A DNA stretch of 11,237 bases from an uncultured Eubacteriales bacterium (GCA_900543085.1 UQQF01000059.1:1-11237), one strand, 5' to 3'. Shown: positions 1-5,532, numbered from the stretch's first letter. The notes: generated from the letters alone by a model not told the origin. A program made the numbers and translations.

Positions 1-114
1 CGCACTCATCGGGAGAGGAGGAGCAGCGGAATGACTGAGCTCTCGGCTTTAGCCGAGAGCGAAGGATATGCAGCTTGCGACGACGCAGCGCAGTGCCGGT
101 CTCCATCGGCCGCT
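1..114 (+). repeat. Hairpin repeat, copy A (cut by window edge)
   Basis: Positions 1-13 match the 3' arm of the 13-bp hairpin that precedes copy C (12 of 13 bases), so the 5' arm probably lies just outside the window. A 37-nt linker (11-47) follows, carrying AGGAGG at 16-21 and ATG at 31-33. Then comes a second hairpin, 9 bp with a TTTA loop (39-47 with 52-60). Positions 11-85 match copy B (148-222) with three mismatches in 75. A 28-nt tail (87-114) recurs at 5446-5473 with one mismatch. No protein function is assigned. Confidence 0.85.
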
Positions 115-121
115 TATGGAA

Positions 122-222
122 CCCACGAAGTGCATTCTGCACTTTGTGGGAGAGGAGGAGCAGCGAAATGACTGAGCTCTCGGCTTCAGCCGGGAGCGAA
201 GGATATGCAGCTTGCGACGACG
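122..222 (+). repeat. Hairpin repeat, copy B
   Basis: The copy begins with a 13-bp stem, CCCACGAAGTGCA (122-134) against 138-150, with loop TTC and one G-T pair. The linker (148-184) has AGGAGG at 153-158 and ATG at 168-170. The second stem is 176-184 with 189-197, loop TTCA. The first stem differs in sequence from that of copy C but keeps the same length and loop size, so the shape appears conserved. It is followed by a terminator-like module at 224-270. The 137-bp spacing from copy A suggests tandem duplication. Confidence 0.88.
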
Positions 223-223
223 A

Positions 224-270
224 CGGGGGACTTTATTGTCAAAAAAGGCCGTCGAGGTCCTTTTTTGACA
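224..270. terminator. Bidirectional terminator-like hairpin, homologous to 5482-5528
   Basis: Stem TGTCAAAAAAGG (237-248) pairs with CCTTTTTTGACA (259-270). The A and T tracts inside the stem give a run of T after the GC core on either strand, as in bidirectional intrinsic terminators. It lies downstream of the XRE gene, which reads leftward and stops at 323. The same 47-nt module sits just past the GNAT stop at 5482-5528, with paired AA/TT to GG/CC exchanges in the stem. Confidence 0.7.
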
Positions 271-276
271 GTCTCA

Positions 277-308
277 GGCCGCGCAAAACTTATTGCGCGG
301 CCTTTTTT
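277..308 (+). terminator. Intrinsic terminator hairpin
   Basis: GGCCGCGCAA (277-286) pairs perfectly with TTGCGCGGCC (293-302) around a 6-nt loop and is followed by TTTTTT (303-308). The T tract makes it a plus-strand terminator, which would stop transcripts coming from the repeat region before they run antisense into the XRE gene. On the minus strand it lies just after the XRE stop but has no T tract, so leftward termination more likely uses the hairpin at 237-270. Confidence 0.8.
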
Positions 309-322
309 CCGCCGAATCCGGT

Positions 323-571
323 CTACTCGCCTATCAGCTCGCCGGCGGTCACGCCCAGCACCCGCGCCAGGGCGCGCAGCTCGATGTCCGTGACAAAGCG
401 CTCGCCGCTCTCTATGCGCTGCACGGCGTTCTTGTCCAGATCCAAACCCTCGATTTGCAGCCGCTCGGCCAGCATACGCTGCGAAAAGTGGCCGGGCATC
501 GCCATTCGCAGCTCGCGCACTCGCCTGCCGCACAGATTGTTTCCGCCCTCCGGGGCGCGGTTTTTGTACAT
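323..571 (-). CDS. Small XRE-family helix-turn-helix regulator
   Basis: This 82-aa protein is essentially a single XRE/Cro-C1 type DNA-binding domain. Residues 30-39 (SQRMLAERLQ) fit the first HTH helix. The stretch around 46-58, with QRIESGER, matches the recognition helix and following turn, and DIELRALARVLGV (62-74) is the usual closing helix pair. No ligand or catalytic domain is present. I prefer ATG at 571 because GGTGA precedes it at normal spacing; an in-frame GTG at 580 would add three residues but has no visible ribosome binding site. The gene is divergent from the ABC operon at 754, and the intergenic region carries a perfect 19-bp palindrome plus a degenerate copy. That suggests autoregulation and possible control of the ABC genes (inference). 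The true target is unproven. Confidence 0.87.
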   Translation of the reverse strand: MYKNRAPEGGNNLCGRRVRELRMAMPGHFSQRMLAERLQIEGLDLDKNAVQRIESGERFVTDIELRALARVLGVTAGELIGE

Positions 572-585
572 AGGCCTCACCGTTT

Positions 586-604
586 TGACATTTAGTGCTT
601 GTCA
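586..604. promoter_or_regulatory. Probable operator 1 (degenerate palindrome)
   Basis: TGACATTTAGTGCTTGTCA has the same TGACA-N9-TGTCA ends and 19-bp length as the perfect palindrome at 639-657. It would lie just downstream of the predicted XRE transcription start, where a bound repressor could block the gene. Binding by the XRE protein is inferred from position only. Confidence 0.5.
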
Positions 605-612
605 TCAGGCAA

Positions 613-618
613 ATTATA
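613..618 (-). promoter_or_regulatory. Predicted -10 box of the XRE gene
   Basis: The minus strand reads TATAAT here, 42 bases before the preferred XRE start codon. The -35 position (about 636-643) has only a weak match and overlaps the perfect palindrome at 639-657. That layout is typical of a repressor-controlled promoter or one needing help from an activator. Confidence 0.5.
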
Positions 619-638
619 TGCTATGCTTTGACCGGACT

Positions 639-657
639 TGACATTCACTGAATGTCA
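639..657. promoter_or_regulatory. Probable operator 2 (perfect 19-bp palindrome)
   Basis: TGACATTCACTGAATGTCA is a perfect 9+1+9 inverted repeat. Its centre is 53 bp from the centre of the related site at 586-604, about five helical turns. It overlaps the expected -35 area of the XRE promoter and lies upstream of the ABC promoter. XRE dimers commonly bind such sites; here the pairing of protein and site is inferred. Confidence 0.6.
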
Positions 658-689
658 TATTGCTAAATCAAAATTTAACTTTGATTCGC

Positions 690-718
690 TTGTCAGGGGC
701 ATGGAGGCATTGTATAAT
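690..718 (+). promoter_or_regulatory. Promoter of the ABC operon
   Basis: TTGTCA (690-695), a 17-nt spacer and TATAAT (713-718) give a near-consensus housekeeping promoter. Transcription would start near 725, leaving a leader of about 29 nt that contains GGAGGT at 744-749 ahead of ATG at 754. The -35 box contains TGTCA, and GCTTGTCA (688-695) also occurs in operator 1, so a half-site for the regulator may overlap it. Confidence 0.75.
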
Positions 719-753
719 AAAGCCACCCCCAAAACTGGACATCGGAGGTCATT

Positions 754-1464
754 ATGTCTAACGAACTGCTACGCATAGAGCACGTCACCAAGAGCTACGG
801 CAAGACCGTGGCCAACCGCGACATCAGCTTCACGGTGAACGCGGGCGAGACGGCGGTGCTGCTCGGCCCGAACGGCGCGGGCAAAAGCACGATAATCAAG
901 TGCATAGCCGGGCTTTTGCGCTTCAAGGGCGACATATACATAGGCGGCGAGCCGAACAAGAGCATAGAGGCCAAGCGCCGCCTGGGCTACATCCCCGAGA
1001 TGCCCGCGGTGTACGAGCTCCTGACCGTGGCCGAGCACCTGGAGTTCATCCGCCGCGCCTGGCGCATGGAGGACGACGGCTACGGCGAGGAGCTGCTTGA
1101 GCGCCTGGAGCTGGCCGACAAGCGCGACAAGCTCGGCCGCGAGCTGTCCAAGGGCATGCAGCAGAAGCTGTCCATAGCCTGCGCGATGGTGCACCGGCCC
1201 GACGTGCTGATATTCGACGAGCCGCTTGTCGGACTCGACCCGCACGCCATCAAGGAGCTGAAGAACATCTTCCGCGAGCTGCGCGCCGACGGCCGCGCCG
1301 TGCTCATCTCCACGCACATGATAGACTCGGTCGAGGACTACTGGGACGTGGCGCACATCATGATGAACGGCGAGTTCGCCGCCACCAAGCGCGCCGACGA
1401 GGCCGGCGGCAGGGACCTGGAGGAGCTGTTCTTCGCCATAACCGAGGGCGGTGAGCAGGCATGA
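754..1464 (+). CDS. ABC transporter ATP-binding protein, EcsA-like
   Basis: This 236-aa cytoplasmic ATPase drives transport with the membrane subunit encoded next. Walker A is GPNGAGKST (38-46), the signature is LSKGMQQKL (131-139), Walker B with catalytic Glu is VLIFDEP (151-157), the D-loop is GLD (160-162) and the switch His is H188. The Q-loop position reads GYIPE, with Glu in place of Gln, and the signature has SKGM instead of SGGQ. Both are typical of the EcsA-like branch of ABC-2 exporters, so they are not signs of inactivation. GGAGGT at 744-749 supports the start. Its last four bases overlap the next gene (ATGA), implying coupled translation and a stoichiometric complex. The substrate cannot be read from the sequence. 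Confidence 0.92.
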   Translation: MSNELLRIEHVTKSYGKTVANRDISFTVNAGETAVLLGPNGAGKSTIIKCIAGLLRFKGDIYIGGEPNKSIEAKRRLGYIPEMPAVYELLTVAEHLEFIRRAWRMEDDGYGEELLERLELADKRDKLGRELSKGMQQKLSIACAMVHRPDVLIFDEPLVGLDPHAIKELKNIFRELRADGRAVLISTHMIDSVEDYWDVAHIMMNGEFAATKRADEAGGRDLEELFFAITEGGEQA

Positions 1465-3014
1465 GCGCGCTGGCCTATCTGACACTCACCCAGTTCAAGA
1501 ACCGCGTAAAGGGAATGTTCCGCTCGCCGGCCAAGCTCATCTACGCCATAATCGTGGCGGCGCTGCTGGTGCTGGTCATCGTGGCGGGCAACATGCCGAA
1601 CGAGGACGGCAGCGTCGGCACTCCCGACGCCACGCTGGGCGCCATTATCGTCGGCTACTTCGCGCTGATGTTCCTGATGACGGCAAACTCCGGCTTTTCC
1701 ACGGGCATGAGCATCTTCAAGATGCCGGACGTGAACTTCCTGTTCGTCGGCCCTTTCAAGCCGGTGCGCATACTGTTCCAGGGCATGTTCAACCAGATGG
1801 CGACGGCGCTCATAATGGCCGTGGTCATGCTCTTCCAGTACGGCTGGATGCACGGCAGCTACGGCGTCGGCCTGGCCGGCATGGCGGCGCTCATGGTCGG
1901 GTACGCGCTTGTGGTGTTCACCGCGCAGATAACCGCGATGGTCATTTACGCGGTCAGCTCCGGCAGGCCTAAGGTGCGCAAGGCGCTGCGCGCGGTCTAC
2001 GTGGCCGTGTGCGTGATATGGGTGGCCTACATCGGCTTCCGCGCGCTCGGCGCCGAAAACGCGCTTAGCGGTATCTGCGCCGCGGCCGTCGATCCCTTCG
2101 GCCGGCTCTTTCCCGTGGCCGGCTGGCTGGGAGGAGCCTGCTACGGCGTGATAGCCGGCGACTACTCCTCGGTAGTGCTGCCGCTGATACTCTGGGCGGT
2201 GTACGCCGTGGCGCTGATCGTCGTCATGACGCGCACTGACCAGGACTACTACGAGGACGTGCTGCAGAGCACCGAGACCACCTTCGCCACTCAGACCGCG
2301 GCCAAGGAGGGGCGCGTCAGCGAAAACGCGCCCAAGAACGTCAACGTCGGCAAGACCGGCCTCGGCGGCGGCTGGGGCGCCAGCGCGTTCTGGTACAAGC
2401 ACCGTATCGAGAACCGCCGCAGCCGCAAGTGGCTGCTGAGCGGCATCGAGATAGTCTTCATACTCGTCAACATAGGCTTCGCCTTTTTCATGCGCGATTC
2501 CGGCATCGTCGCCCCGCTGGCCTTTGCCGCGTACATGATGTTCTTCTACGTGGCTCTGGGCAGGCTGATGAAGGAGATGACCAAGCCCTACGTCTATCTC
2601 GTGCCGGAGCCGCCGACTAAAAAGCTGCTCTGGTGTATGCGCGAGAGCGCACTGGGTTACGCCGTCAGCGCGGTTTTGAGCTTTGCGCCGATGTGCTTCT
2701 TCGTCGACGCGTCCGTCGGCAGCATTGCCGCCGCGGCGGCGGCGTACTTCACCTACGCCTATCTCTTTACCGCCGGGAACCTGGTCACCGAGCGCGTGTT
2801 CGGCGGCATGACCGTGAAGGCGCTGATCTTCCTCTTTTACTTCGTCGTGCTCATACTCATGGCCGCGCCCGGCGTGGTCGCCGCGATCTTCGCCGCGATG
2901 GTTCTGCCCGATTGGACGGCGCTGCTCATCCTCTCCGGCGTGAACGTGCTCATAACGCTGCTGGCCATCTTCGCGTGCCGGAACATCCTCGCCAGCGCGG
3001 AGCTGAATACGTGA
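1461..3014 (+). CDS. ABC exporter membrane subunit (putative ABC_export-type)
   Basis: This 517-aa, highly hydrophobic protein has roughly 12 predicted membrane segments, for example around 26-43, 55-75, 110-125, 135-165, 172-195, 235-260, 325-345, 350-370, 395-415, 425-445, 455-485 and 490-510. It has no ATPase motifs, so it should form the membrane channel for the preceding ATPase, with which it shares an ATGA overlap and a GGTGAG site at 1450-1455. Length and arrangement suit the Firmicute 'putative ABC exporter' family (two ABC-2-like halves joined by a soluble loop near 265-320); this family call is from pattern memory and is less certain than the membrane-protein call. Direction is probably export. 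The substrate could be a peptide, lipid or drug, and nothing nearby decides it. Confidence 0.8.
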   Translation: MSALAYLTLTQFKNRVKGMFRSPAKLIYAIIVAALLVLVIVAGNMPNEDGSVGTPDATLGAIIVGYFALMFLMTANSGFSTGMSIFKMPDVNFLFVGPFKPVRILFQGMFNQMATALIMAVVMLFQYGWMHGSYGVGLAGMAALMVGYALVVFTAQITAMVIYAVSSGRPKVRKALRAVYVAVCVIWVAYIGFRALGAENALSGICAAAVDPFGRLFPVAGWLGGACYGVIAGDYSSVVLPLILWAVYAVALIVVMTRTDQDYYEDVLQSTETTFATQTAAKEGRVSENAPKNVNVGKTGLGGGWGASAFWYKHRIENRRSRKWLLSGIEIVFILVNIGFAFFMRDSGIVAPLAFAAYMMFFYVALGRLMKEMTKPYVYLVPEPPTKKLLWCMRESALGYAVSAVLSFAPMCFFVDASVGSIAAAAAAYFTYAYLFTAGNLVTERVFGGMTVKALIFLFYFVVLILMAAPGVVAAIFAAMVLPDWTALLILSGVNVLITLLAIFACRNILASAELNT

Positions 3015-3036
3015 TCCTTACATTTACCTTAAATCC

Positions 3037-3068
3037 CGCCCCGGCGCCTTAAAATGGGCGCCGGGGCG
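3037..3068. repeat. 12-bp perfect inverted repeat between two operons
   Basis: CGCCCCGGCGCC (3037-3048) pairs fully with GGCGCCGGGGCG (3057-3068) around an 8-nt loop. It begins 22 bases after the stop of the ABC membrane gene, where a terminator would be expected, but no T tract follows. Instead an extended -10 box begins one base later. It may serve as a terminator stem, as a regulatory structure, or both. Confidence 0.75.
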
Positions 3069-3077
3069 TGTTATAAT
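3049..3077 (+). promoter_or_regulatory. Promoter of the two-component operon
   Basis: TATAAT at 3072-3077 is preceded by TG at 3069-3070, giving an extended -10 element. TTAAAA at 3049-3054 is a weak -35 at 17-nt spacing and sits in the loop of the 12-bp palindrome. Transcription would start near 3084, almost at the start codon of the response regulator. Confidence 0.6.
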
Positions 3078-3093
3078 ATCCCGGGTGATGTAC

Positions 3094-3795
3094 ATGACCG
3101 ACAACAAATCCCGCCGCATCCTGCTCGTAGACGACGAGCCGGCGATAATAGACCTGTTGAGATCCGTGCTCTCCGGCACCGGATACACGCACGTGGACTC
3201 CGCGCAAAGCTGCGCCGGGGCACTTGCAAAGGCGCGAGAGCGCGCCTTTGAGCTGGCGATACTGGACGTGATGCTGCCGGACGGCGACGGCTTCACACTC
3301 TTTCAACATTTGCGCGAGCTAAGCGCCGCGCCCGTGCTATTTCTGACCGCGCGCGGCGAGGACGCCGACCGGCTGACCGGCCTGGGTCTGGGCGCAGACG
3401 ACTACGTAGTGAAACCCTTTCTGCCGGAGGAGCTGCTGCTGCGCGTGGGCGCGATACTGCGCCGCTACTACCGGGATGAGACGCCGCTTCTGCACCTAGC
3501 CGGCTCGGACGTGGACTTTGAGCGCGCGGAGGTCGTCCGCCGCGACGGGACGCGCGTGCCGCTCACGGCCAAGGAGTTCGAGATCCTGCGCGCCCTGGCC
3601 GACGGCGGCGGGAGGATAGTCACCATAGACCGCCTGTGCGAGGCCGCGTGGGGAGACAACCCCTTCGGCTATGAAAACTCGCTCATGGCGCACATCCGGC
3701 GCATCCGCGAGAAGATAGAGTCCGACCCCTCGCACCCCGTCAGCCTGATCACGGTCAAGGGTCTGGGCTATCGCCTGCTGACGGAGGGACGCTGA
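3094..3795 (+). CDS. OmpR/PhoB-family response regulator
   Basis: From ATG at 3094 this is a 233-aa two-domain regulator. The receiver has the acidic pair D13-D14 (LVDDEP), phosphoacceptor D58 (ILDVMLPDGDG), T85 in FLTARGE and K107 in VVKPF. A winged-helix DNA-binding domain spans about 137-230, with the LTAKEFEIL start, RRIREKI recognition helix and KGLGYRL wing. It should be phosphorylated by the kinase encoded next and bind promoter DNA. The start is uncertain: GTG 3085, ATG 3088 and ATG 3094 are all in frame. I prefer 3094 because GGTGAT (3084-3089) fits as its ribosome binding site, but the predicted transcript begins about there, so a leaderless start at 3085 or 3088 is possible. It overlaps the kinase gene by one base. 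Confidence 0.94.
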   Translation: MTDNKSRRILLVDDEPAIIDLLRSVLSGTGYTHVDSAQSCAGALAKARERAFELAILDVMLPDGDGFTLFQHLRELSAAPVLFLTARGEDADRLTGLGLGADDYVVKPFLPEELLLRVGAILRRYYRDETPLLHLAGSDVDFERAEVVRRDGTRVPLTAKEFEILRALADGGGRIVTIDRLCEAAWGDNPFGYENSLMAHIRRIREKIESDPSHPVSLITVKGLGYRLLTEGR

Positions 3796-5147
3796 TGGGC
3801 ATAACCAAGCTCATACGCCGCAGCATAGGCATCATGTGCCTGAGCCTGCTGATAATACTCATCGCAAACCTCCTGCTGCTGGCCGCGGTCTCGCTCAGCT
3901 CCCGGACCGGCGGACGACCGTGGACGATGGCCGCGGACACCGCCGCGGCGCTCGGCGAGACGCCGGAGGGCTGGGTGCTCGAGGGCGGGCAGTCGCGCGC
4001 GCTCGCGGCGGAGGACGCCTGGGCGGTGCTGGTGGACACGGACACGCTCACCGTCAAGTGGCATACGGACAACGCCCCGGACTCCGCGCTTGGCAGCTAC
4101 ACCGCCGGGGACATAGCCATGCTCACGCGCGGTTACATAGCCGACTGCCCGACCTTCCCCGCCTCAATGGAAAACGGCGACCTGGTCGTCGTGGGCTATC
4201 CGCACGACAGCTACTGGAAGCACATGTACGCCAGCTGGGACTACGACCTCATCGCCAACGCGCCGAAGCTCGCGCTCGGGCTGCTGTGCTTCAACCTGCT
4301 GCTGGTCACGGCGATGTACATCGTTGCAAACTCCCGGCTCTACAAGTCCGTGCGGCCCATAGAGGAGGGCATAGAAGCCCTGCCCACACTGATGGGGGAG
4401 CCGGTGCGCGAGCGCGGCCTGCTCTCCCCGCTGGCTCAGAGCATCAACCGCACGTCGGAGCTGCTGCGCGAGCAGCGCCGCGAGCTGCGCCGCAGGGACA
4501 ATGCGAGAGCCGAGTGGATACGCGCCGTTTCCCACGACATACGCACGCCGCTGGTCATGGTCATGGGCTACGCCGCCCAATTGCAGGACGACCCCACGCT
4601 CAGCGCCGAAAACCGCGAGAAGGCCGGGGTCATAGTCAGGCAGAGCCTCAGAATGCGCACGCTGATAAGCGATCTCAACCTGGTCAGCCGCCTGGAGTAC
4701 GACATGCAGCCTCTAAACACCGCGCCGGTGAGCCTGGTGTCCATAGCGCGCGAGTGCGCCGCCGGGTTCGTCGACGCGGACGTCGCCGGCCTCTGGCCGC
4801 TGGACTGGTCGGACTGCGGCGGAGCCTGTACCGTAAACGGCGACGCGGCGCTGCTCACACGCGCGGTGAACAACGCGCTGAACAACTGCCGCGTGCACAA
4901 TCCGGACGGCTGCCCGGTTTCCGTGGTCATAACGCGCGGCGCGGGCGAGTACACCCTGCGCGTGGCCAACACCCTCACCGGCGAGGTAAAATCCCCGCCC
5001 CCCGGTGACGATGGCCACGGCCTGGGTCTGCAAATAATAACCCGCGTCGCCAAAGCCCACGGCGGCCGCGCCGAGATAACCGCCGAAAACGGCGAATTCG
5101 TAGTAGAAATAACCCTCCCCGCCGCAGATGCGGCAAATAAAGAATAA
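3795..5147 (+). CDS. Membrane sensor histidine kinase
   Basis: This 450-aa kinase has an N-terminal membrane helix (about 13-33), an extracytoplasmic sensor region (34-157), a second helix (158-178), a linker, and a dimerisation domain with phosphoacceptor H247 in VSHDIRTPL. The ATP-binding domain has an N-box (NNALNN, 359-364) and a G2 box (GHGLGL, 408-413 region). The usual DxGxG G1 box is not obvious; RVANTLTG occupies that place, with Asn where Asp is expected. The sensor region resembles no domain I can name. GGAGGG lies just before the start at 3795, which overlaps the response regulator stop (TGATG), so the pair is translated together. It should phosphorylate the upstream regulator. 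The adjacent ABC operon is a plausible target or signal source (inference from neighbourhood). Confidence 0.93.
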   Translation: MGITKLIRRSIGIMCLSLLIILIANLLLLAAVSLSSRTGGRPWTMAADTAAALGETPEGWVLEGGQSRALAAEDAWAVLVDTDTLTVKWHTDNAPDSALGSYTAGDIAMLTRGYIADCPTFPASMENGDLVVVGYPHDSYWKHMYASWDYDLIANAPKLALGLLCFNLLLVTAMYIVANSRLYKSVRPIEEGIEALPTLMGEPVRERGLLSPLAQSINRTSELLREQRRELRRRDNARAEWIRAVSHDIRTPLVMVMGYAAQLQDDPTLSAENREKAGVIVRQSLRMRTLISDLNLVSRLEYDMQPLNTAPVSLVSIARECAAGFVDADVAGLWPLDWSDCGGACTVNGDAALLTRAVNNALNNCRVHNPDGCPVSVVITRGAGEYTLRVANTLTGEVKSPPPGDDGHGLGLQIITRVAKAHGGRAEITAENGEFVVEITLPAADAANKE

Positions 5148-5182
5148 AAAAGTCCCGTCCACAAAAGTGGACGGGACCTTTT
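5147..5182 (+). terminator. Intrinsic terminator of the two-component operon
   Basis: GTCCCGTCCAC (5152-5162) pairs perfectly with GTGGACGGGAC (5167-5177) around AAAA, followed by CTTTTC. An A tract upstream mirrors the T tract. It starts directly at the stop codon of the histidine kinase. Confidence 0.88.
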
Positions 5183-5191
5183 CAACAGCCT

Positions 5192-5222
5192 CGTCGAGCT
5201 GTCCGCCTCCGGCGGTCAGCGA
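5192..5222 (+). repeat. Short hairpin module, first copy
   Basis: This 31-nt unit matches 5408-5438 with three mismatches. Its core forms a stem (CTGTCCGCC with GGCGGTCAG) around TCC, with one T-T mismatch; the second copy repairs that position to a C-G pair. It belongs to the set of hairpin modules filling the convergent intergenic region 5183-5530. Confidence 0.7.
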
Positions 5223-5227
5223 TGGTT

Positions 5228-5309
5228 CCCGATGAGTGCGAATCGCACTCATTGGGAGAGGAGGAGCAGCGGAATGACTGAGCTCTCGGCCATGGCCGGG
5301 AGCGAAGGA
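5228..5309 (+). repeat. Hairpin repeat, copy C
   Basis: The first stem is CCCGATGAGTGCG (5228-5240) with 5244-5256, 13 bp, loop AAT, one G-T pair. The linker 5254-5290 differs at only one position from copies A and B and again has AGGAGG (5259-5264) nine bases before ATG (5274-5276). The second stem is 5282-5290 with 5295-5303, loop CATG. Downstream sequence diverges from copies A and B after GAAGGA. It lies between convergent genes. Confidence 0.88.
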
Positions 5310-5322
5310 ACGCCTCGCAGAG

Positions 5323-5345
5323 TTTCGCGCCCTATGGGCGCGAAA
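5323..5345. repeat. Perfect 10-bp inverted repeat
   Basis: TTTCGCGCCC (5323-5332) pairs with GGGCGCGAAA (5336-5345) around TAT. No T tract follows, so it is not a standard terminator. It is one of several stems in the repeat-filled region between the histidine kinase and the acetyltransferase. Confidence 0.75.
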
Positions 5346-5357
5346 GGGACTGGGATC

Positions 5358-5390
5358 ATTTTCGGCGGCGGCGTGTACGTCGCCGAAAAT
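5358..5390. repeat. 10-bp inverted repeat
   Basis: ATTTTCGGCG (5358-5367) pairs with CGCCGAAAAT (5381-5390) around a 13-nt loop. It is part of the same array of stems, with no coding signal of its own. Confidence 0.65.
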
Positions 5391-5407
5391 ACTTCTCGCG
5401 TAGCGAA

Positions 5408-5438
5408 CGTCGAGTTGCCCGCCTCCGGCGGGCAGCGA
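5408..5438 (+). repeat. Short hairpin module, second copy
   Basis: Second copy of the 31-nt module at 5192-5222. The stem TTGCCCGCC with GGCGGGCAG closes around TCC and is better paired than the first copy. Confidence 0.7.
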
Positions 5439-5445
5439 GGCGCTG

Positions 5446-5483
5446 AGCGCAGTGCTGGTCTCCATCGGCCGCTATCGCGGCCG
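5446..5483 (+). repeat. Shared 28-nt module plus GC stem
   Basis: Positions 5446-5473 match 87-114 with one mismatch. CGGCCGC (5466-5472) then pairs perfectly with GCGGCCG (5477-5483) around TATC. In the left copy the second arm of this stem is absent and copy B begins instead, which suggests that modules have been joined or replaced at this point. Confidence 0.7.
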
Positions 5484-5528
5484 GGGGATCTAATTGTCGG
5501 AAAAGGCCGTCCGAGGCCTTTTCCGACA
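5482..5528. terminator. Bidirectional terminator after the acetyltransferase
   Basis: TGTCGGAAAAGGCC (5495-5508) pairs perfectly over 14 bp with GGCCTTTTCCGACA (5515-5528) around a 6-nt loop. It ends four bases from the acetyltransferase stop at 5533 and should end the leftward gyrA operon. Inner A and T tracts allow action from either side. The 47-nt module is homologous to 224-270. Confidence 0.75.
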
Positions 5529-5532
5529 GTTA

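Noticed and set aside
1..222. CRISPR array
   Set aside because: Only two adjacent copies about 137 bp apart, with homologous flanks and no regular short spacers. A third copy is 5 kb away.
75..641. 188-codon plus frame running from the repeats across the XRE gene
   Set aside because: It joins a repeat copy to antisense sequence of a clear regulator gene and passes through two terminators. Only the short frame within the repeat is discussed, as a finding.
1338..2402. Long minus-strand frame over the ABC genes
   Set aside because: It overlaps two well-supported plus-strand genes, is His- and Arg-rich, and has no ribosome binding site or motif.
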